In this document: piece after piece, positions 57,711-64,000 of the stretch
Position numbering within the stretch: the first letter of the stretch is position 1
Layout: each line of letters begins with the position of its first letter
Source: Phlebotomus papatasi
Lineage: Eukaryota > Arthropoda > Insecta > Diptera > Psychodidae
DNA: 64,000 nt
Direction: 5' to 3'
NCBI RefSeq assembly: GCF_024763615.1
Contig: NC_077222.1
Coordinates: 44,826,001 to 44,890,000, forward strand
The notes under the pieces: model-generated
What the model was told of the DNA's origin: nothing
Databases searched by the model: none
What the model saw: the letters and a program-made list of their open reading frames with translations, nothing else
Position numbers and translations under genes: made by a program

Positions 57711-59225
57711 GAATTTTTACTGCTCAAACTCCATGGAGAGAGCAGTATATACAAAATCCCTCGATTTTTTCAACCCCCTAAAATTTACATCTTCCACCTT
57801 TTTCTCAACAAATCTTCAAACGATTCCTGAGAAATGTCGTCACGCTGTTTGTCCGACTGTCCATCTGTCGTCAGCTCTAGAGGCCAAACGGTTAGAGATA
57901 GCGACTTGGGTCCTAAGGGGGGTCCCCCATAAGGGGATTTGCCAAATTACAAGGTCAAAGGAAATCGATATTTTTTTGTATTGCTTAAATCAATAGATAA
58001 ACTATCTAAGAATACACTACCAAAATTTCAGAACTCTATTCCAAGTATTTTCGAAGATAGAGAGCCGAAAGCAAAGGACATCGTAGCAGTTTTACAAGCG
58101 TCTGGACGAACATACAAAACTTTGAAGCTCGTTTTCTGCACTTCTCATTTTTAAGATTTTGTCTAATTGGCGGGAAAGATAGCAAAAAACTTATGGACCG
58201 AGTGAAACGCATAAGTCCTTATTTTCTTCAGAATTAAATGCTCTTCTTGTTGAACCTAAATAATTTCAGAAAATATCTTTTTTTTCTATTTTTTACAGCA
58301 TGTTAAAGTCAAAATTTTATCCGAAAAACCTAATTTTTTTTTAAACCTACGAAAAAGGTCAAATTTTATGATTTCTTCAGTTTTTCTTGCTTTAACTATG
58401 ATTAAAATTAACTATGATGAAAAATTATTAGCTGCAGATTTCCCGCCAATCAGGGTGTTCTGTGACGAAGCGCTCCAGTAAATTACTCATTATTCCACCA
58501 TTTTGTAATACTCTTTTTTGAAAAAAATTATTTAAGCACTTTGAATGTGTATATAGCCGAAATTTCATAAAGCTTGGTCGTTTCCTTCTCCTCCAAAAAA
58601 AAATCTCGAAAAACAGCTAAGTGTTGGGTTTCTCATTCGGGATACCTCTATAAGTCGACCCAAGGATCGTTAACGTGCCCCTCATTTTCCCCCCACCCCT
58701 CCCCTTCCCCTCTAAAACCAATGTTTTTTAATCATCCCTAATAACGGTTTTCCAAGATCAAAGGTTAAAAAAGGCTCTAGATCTAGAGAACGCGTTTATT
58801 AGGCGAATGATGTCATGTTTGGCCTCGTTGAAAAGATCTTGGTATTTCCGATAAAACTGAACCGGTTTCAATCGGTTTTGAACTGGTAATTAACCGGTTC
58901 ATAACTAATAACTAATTTTTATATCGAATTCAATTACTAGTCTTAAGTTATTTTGGGCAATAATTTGAGTGATTTATAAATCGGTTCAAATCGCTTGAGA
59001 ACCGGTAATGAACCGGTTATGAACAGATGAGTAATTTTTGTCCGAAAATCAATTTTATTACTTTTAAAATCATTTTATGGTATCTTTCGAGATATTTACA
59101 AATCGGTTTAAATCGATTGAGAACCGGTAAACGGTAAATGGTGCGCAAGTACTTTTGAGGGAGTATTTAAGTCACGAGTTCAAGCACTTCGCAAACCCAG
59201 GGATGCTTTGACACCCATTTTATAT
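57711..59225 (+). repeat. Long dispersed repeat with tandem AACCGG modules
   Basis: The left end (TTTTTACTGCTCAAACTCC, GAGAGCAGTATATA) matches the ends at 16262 and 23818. The right part has three imperfect tandem modules of about 110 bp with AATCGGTTCAAATCG, GAGAACCGGTAA and GAACCGGTT near 58870, 58980 and 59100. It ends in CCCAGGGATGCTTTGACACC, which also ends the 16262-17035 copy. Short ORFs inside are not protein-like. Confidence 0.65.
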
Positions 59226-60769
59226 TAATAATTATGAACTAAATAAAGTGATACAGCTCTGAGTTAAGTAATAAATCATGGCGTTCTATCGCAAGTGTCC
59301 AGGGTTTGAATCTCTTTTAGTTTGGGAGATATTTTTCAGATTATAGACTAATTGTATATAAGGTATATAATCCCTAATGCAAAAGAAAATGAAGCAAAAG
59401 TATAAATATTAGGTATGAACAGCTCTTGCCTAATAAATATTTTAAGAAGAATTTACAACTACATTTTATTGTGAGGATAACGAACAAGAATTGGTAGAGT
59501 CTTGGTGATTATTTGAGTCTTGAGGGACGACAACTCATCGTCTATAAAAGTCAACTGACAGCAAATTACATACCCATTCTATTTAGATAGTCTTTTAATT
59601 TTATATTCCACGGTCGTTTTCAACCTACCAATTAAATGGTGATAGAACGCAACCCCTCGAATTAATAGTGAAAGCGTTATAAGCTGCCTTCTTTCTCGAT
59701 TTCGCCCAAAATACAACACTCCATCATCATCATAAGATTCCCTATATCATAATAATCCTAGTATCCCTACGCTATTTATTTTACAGGGTGTTAATCCAAT
59801 CAAAAAGTGAATGCTCTTTGCCATCAAATACTAACTGGGGTGTGTAGCAAAAGTAGGGTGATTGGTTGCACGAATACTCGTAGCTCGTAGCTACTTTTAT
59901 GCTGTGAAGAACAATATTATGATTTAGTGAGAAAGAGTCAGAATATTGCAGATATATAGGAAAAGAGATGGATATTCGTGCAATATTTGGCTATTTCCAT
60001 AAGGATGATAACCATGAATTTGAGTCAAAATACATGAAAATGTGAGGGGATGAAATCTCGTTTTTTTTCCAAATATTTTTTTAAGGGGTTGGTTATTACA
60101 AATAGTGCAAATTTCATCCATTCCACTATAATGCGTGGCTCATAAAATATATTTCTCTGGCCTTTTGTATCCAGTTACATCCATGTGTGTGAACAATATA
60201 ATTTGATTAAAACGATAGCATCCCCTTCTTCTATTAGAAGTTAAAAGAGTTTGTGGCAACGAGCATATAATTCACGGAAGATTACATCGAAATAAACTTC
60301 ATCCCCTTTATTCTATTTTCCTTTCATTTTCGCTCAATGAACCAATTAAAAATTCAGTTTCCTCTTGAACGTATTATAGTCTTGGTAATTGATATGTTGA
60401 TTTTTCTATTAATATTTGAGGAATTTAAAGTACAGTTGGTGCTTTGATATAATCGAACAAAATCTTACATATTTGTATTTAAAATATAATTTTGTAAAAA
60501 GGATTTAACATAATAACTTTTTTGGCTTATTTTATAGAATATTACAGGTTTGTGAATTTTCAGAAATCAATAAATAAGATTAAGTCTGGATTTTAATTCA
60601 TTCCTTAACTCAGGAGTTCCAAGAACTTTTTCGTCTCTAATCTGTAGCATCCGTATATAGTGAATTGGGGATTAGGTATCACGCATACGCATACTGATGC
60701 TTCTCTTTTCTTACAGATATACATATTAATAAGAATTCACACAAAACTAAGGAAGATTAACTAAATTTA
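59226..60769. other. Non-coding interval, no gene seen
   Basis: AT-rich. A minus ORF at 59924-60121 has no family resemblance. Confidence 0.4.
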
Positions 60770-60991
60770 AAACATCGGGGAAAGTGGGAACCTCTGAATT
60801 GGAGCACTTTTAGCATAGGGCTTTTTCTCTATTTTTAAATGAAAGTGAGTCTAATTGTAATGTAATTTAGCTTTCCAATTCGTTTGTGGAGCTAAAGCAT
60901 ATCATTAGTATGGTATAACTCTAAATAAAAATGAGGGAAAGAAGCCCAATTTTACAGGTGCCCCAATTCAAAAGTACCCCACTGCTCCCTA
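60770..60991. mobile_element. MITE with GGGGA/TCCCT ends, 220 bp
   Basis: The left ATCGGGGAAAGTGGGAACCT and the right end, whose complement is ATAGGGAGCAGTGGGGTACT, are followed by matching TTTGAATTGGGGCA-like text. A truncated relative lies in the Mieap-like intron at 9794-9950. Confidence 0.7.
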
Positions 60992-62366
60992 TAATAATTT
61001 AGTTTTTTTTTAACAAGAATAACTTTGAACATCTCGAAAGGTAAAAAAAAGAAATCATCCCAAGAACTATGAAGGAAGCGAAAATGTTATTTCTGTCTCT
61101 TGCAATTGTAACAATTTTTCTTGCGATAAATCACGGTGAAACGGAGGGAAGGAACTTCTACCAAATTGTGTGACTGCGTTCAAACATTCCACCAATTTCT
61201 CATAGAGTCTCGTCTTCTCTGCTTAGCAATGTAGATGACGTCGATTAAATAAATTCACCCTAAGTTGCTTGTTCTCCCATCCATGAGCTTGTGAATAATA
61301 CTAGCAAATGTGTTAGACATTTACCCATATCTCAAGAGTGCGACGAGATTCCCCCTGCCTGATGACGGGGTTGGCGCATATTTTAATTGAGATGTCTTCC
61401 ATAGTGGAGACTGTCGGATGGGTCAGGGTAGAATTGGATGGGAAGTGTCCTTCATGTCAGACGAAAAAGGTACAGATGGTGCTGCAAGATCTACCATGGA
61501 GAATTCAGCCCTGTGAGAGTAGCAATAAATAAAATGAGCCTGTAACGAGAGTGTTGATTGCAAACGTACGCGAGTGGGTTGTAATGTGGAGAATTTTCGG
61601 ATTGAGGCAAAATAAGCGCTGCCAAACTCCAAGAGGCCAGTACAAAAATAATATACACCACTTAGCAAACTCCGCCTTTTCCATTGGATTGTTGCTAACA
61701 GCACCATTTTATTGCATTTCTGCTGGAGTGTATTTGTCTTTAAATAAATACAGACGGCCTCAATAAATTTATTCCATTTTTATTCCACGATGCACACACG
61801 TGTAATTAAACCGTGCGCAACCACATAATGTAGGCATTTTGAGGTATAGTCTCTTCAAATGTTATAGGTACTATATTCAGCAGAAGATTCCGAGCGTGTG
61901 GATAAAAAACCACGTCCGTCCCATAAGTTGAAACCAAAGGAGTTGTTATATTAGAAATTTACCAAAATTTAAAATATTTGTCTAGTTTTGTATTAATAAA
62001 TCCTATTCATTGCGCACTCTAATTTTTGTTTTGTTAATAATTTTTATATCAGTGAAAGAACTGTATAATGGCACTCTAGGGGTCGAAGAGTATTTGCACT
62101 ATGACACAATTGTCCATAATTCTAATCCCTTTTAGGTTACTAGAAATTTTTCAGACGAAAGATATCGTCAGTTAAATCAGCATTTGTCGTAACTTCCTTT
62201 TGACAACTTTTCAGGAGACGAAATTTTCAGTTCAGCATTATTTTTCTTAAAAATAAGCCCCGAATGCGATACTTTTGAGTCAAAATAATAAAAGTGAAAC
62301 TAATAAACTGTAAGTTAACTTGATAAAATCTTTATAAAAAGATTTAAAAGCTGAGATATTGAGATA
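60992..62366. other. Non-coding interval, no gene confirmed
   Basis: Overlapping open frames on both strands at 61338-61766 coincide with a less AT-rich stretch. I recognise no domain and no conserved splice pattern, so none is called. Confidence 0.35.
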
Positions 62367-63910
62367 TACCGTCGTTGCGGGTGACTTTGCACGTTTTTTC
62401 GCTGTTTTTCAACTTTACCCTCTAAAAGTGGACAGATAAAGTGAAAGGAGGGGGGTGAATGGGTAAAATTATTTGTATTCAGTTGTTAATGAATGGATTT
62501 TGTGCCACTATAGCATTAATTTTATAAAATTTTACTATGTTTAAAAAAATCAAGAAAAAAGGCTTGCACTGGGGTTAAGGGGCGGGTGACTTTGCACTTG
62601 TTAATAAATACTAAAAAATCAACAATTTCTGTAATAAACGACAATGAAGATCTTCATATCTAAGGGTAAGATGCACGAGATCTACAAGATGACGTGATCG
62701 CCATCTTGATTTGACGTTTCTGTCCGCCATTTTGAATAACTGTCAAACCCTAAAACTGGTCCGATTGGGTTGAAATTTTAGTATGTTGTAGCTGATGTCA
62801 AGACCTTTTCAAAACGTATCTATGTTCCAGTCGACGTCATGTATTTACCTAGATACAGAGGCTCAAAGTTTAAAATTTTGTTATACTCATGTTTTGGCGG
62901 TCTTTATTTTTTAATCTTAAATATTTGAAACCTAAAGGAAATGCCTCAGTAACCATTAAAAATGGTTGAGGCTTTAATTTTATATATTTATTTACTCTAA
63001 CATAATTTAAAAAATAAATGAATAAACGAAAAGTGCATTTAATTATTTTTTTTTTATTTTTCATCTTTGCAAAAGCAGTTTTTAAGATTATTAAATAATG
63101 CGCTGTTATAAACAAAAACATTACTTTTTGTTTGTTTGTTTGATTTCACCGCCTAACGATAGCGCTGTCTTTTTAGTGATAGTTTTGATAAAAAAAGCTC
63201 CCTATAGTTCTGTATTCATGAAAATGTCAAAATTTTGAACTTGGAGCCCCTATATCCAGACAAAAACTTGACCTTGGTCGGATTTTATATATGTTCTGAA
63301 AAGGCCTTGGCATCAGCTAGAACATACTAAAATTTCAGCTCAATCGGACGAGATTTTTGTTTTGACAGTTATTCAAAATGGCGGACAGAAACGTCAAATC
63401 AAGATGGCGACCATGCTATCTTGTAGATCTCGGTCATTTTATCTTAAGTTCCCACAAAATTGGATAATTTTAAGCCAAATACTTCTATAATAAAGCTTAA
63501 GAAAGGCCATTATATGCAATTTTATAACATAAATCATGCGTTCTTAGGAAGATAATAGGGGAAAAAAATATTTTAATAAAAATAATCAACAAAATCGAAG
63601 TGGATTATTCTAGCCAGATAAATTTAGATTAAATCTGGGCAATTTACTGCTCTGAAATCGATTTTGGAATTGCACCTTCAGATAACTTTTTCACGGAGGC
63701 GTTTTTTGACAAAATACCTATACTAGCATTTCATTGACTATTACTGAAACTACAAGAATCCTTTTGGGGATCATTGTACCTTACTTGGTACATAACATAT
63801 CCTTATATACTTTGACATGGTAGACCGGATCGGCGAAGACCATCAATAAGTGCTAGAATTTATGAAAGTCTTATGGACAGCAGAGTGCAAAGTCACCCGC
63901 AACGACGGTA
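62367..63910. mobile_element. Foldback element copy 2 (1.54 kb), inverted relative to copy 1
   Basis: Begins TACCGTCGTTGCGGGTGAC at 62367 and ends with its complement at 63910. Nearly the whole sequence is colinear with copy 1 (30498-32057) read in reverse. Internal arms carry the same TTGACGTTTCTGTCCGCCAT and its mirror. A clear target duplication was not seen. Confidence 0.8.
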
Positions 63911-64000
63911 TGTTAGAAGTAACACAGTAATATTTTATCGTAACTTACATCATTTATAAAGCCGTAACTTCTAATTTATGGAGATTCTGGAAGTTACGAC

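Noticed and set aside
59270..59330. tRNA-like GGGTTTGAATCTC box
   Set aside because: No matching A box or acceptor-stem pairing; too weak for a tRNA or SINE call.
61338..61766. Overlapping ORFs on both strands
   Set aside because: Less AT-rich but without domain, signal peptide or convincing splice sites.
1..64000. CRISPR arrays, bacterial operons, rRNA or true tRNA genes
   Set aside because: None seen. The tRNA-like sequences are SINE heads, and the genes have spliceosomal introns.

Overview
The window is eukaryotic nuclear DNA, AT-rich and intron-containing, and almost certainly from a dipteran insect. Every recognisable gene is an animal gene with insect relatives: a LAT-type amino-acid transporter, an SH2 protein, a Mieap-like protein, V-ATPase accessory subunit Ac45, Rsod, muscle myosin regulatory light chain, a classical odorant-binding protein and a PLP-homeostasis protein. 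The myosin light chain has the Drosophila-type Lys-rich/Ala-Pro N-terminal extension. The density of small TIR elements and an ITmD37E-like mariner relic suggest a lower dipteran (mosquito or sand fly). That last step is inference.

Layout. 1-8.4 kb: first coding exon of a LAT-type transporter (minus strand), then mostly non-coding DNA with a 1.3 kb TIR element and two tRNA-derived SINEs. 8.4-12.6 kb: an SH2 gene (plus) convergent with a four-exon Mieap-like gene (minus). 15.5-23.3 kb: Ac45 and six-exon Rsod in tandem on the minus strand. 23.6-32.1 kb: a transposon-rich block with a TIR element carrying an exon-like ORF, a SINE with clean target duplications, a LINE split by a 2.4 kb TIR repeat (called BR1 here), and a foldback element. 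33.2-34.8 kb: Mlc2. 36-44.8 kb: a nested stack in which an older BR1 copy is split by a small TTAA-flanked MITE and a 5.9 kb hAT element. The hAT element carries an apparently uninterrupted 547-aa, four-exon transposase gene, whose last intron holds mariner and LINE relics. 45.4-45.9 kb: a 500-N assembly gap lying inside a repeat. 46.3-49.4 kb: the last exon of an odorant-binding protein gene, an inverted-repeat complex, and the PLPBP gene. 49.4-64 kb: no recognised genes; many MITEs, a third BR1 copy and a second, inverted foldback element.

Coding structures were built by hand. I located splice donors and acceptors and required phases and total lengths to agree. Totals are exact codon multiples for Mieap-like (531 aa), Ac45 (378 aa), Rsod (1143 aa), PLPBP (252 aa), Mlc2 (215 aa) and the hAT transposase (547 aa). 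The host genes are ordinary, unlinked housekeeping, muscle and sensory genes with no shared pathway. The unusual content is the layered mobile-element record. I see no convincing new multi-gene biological system.
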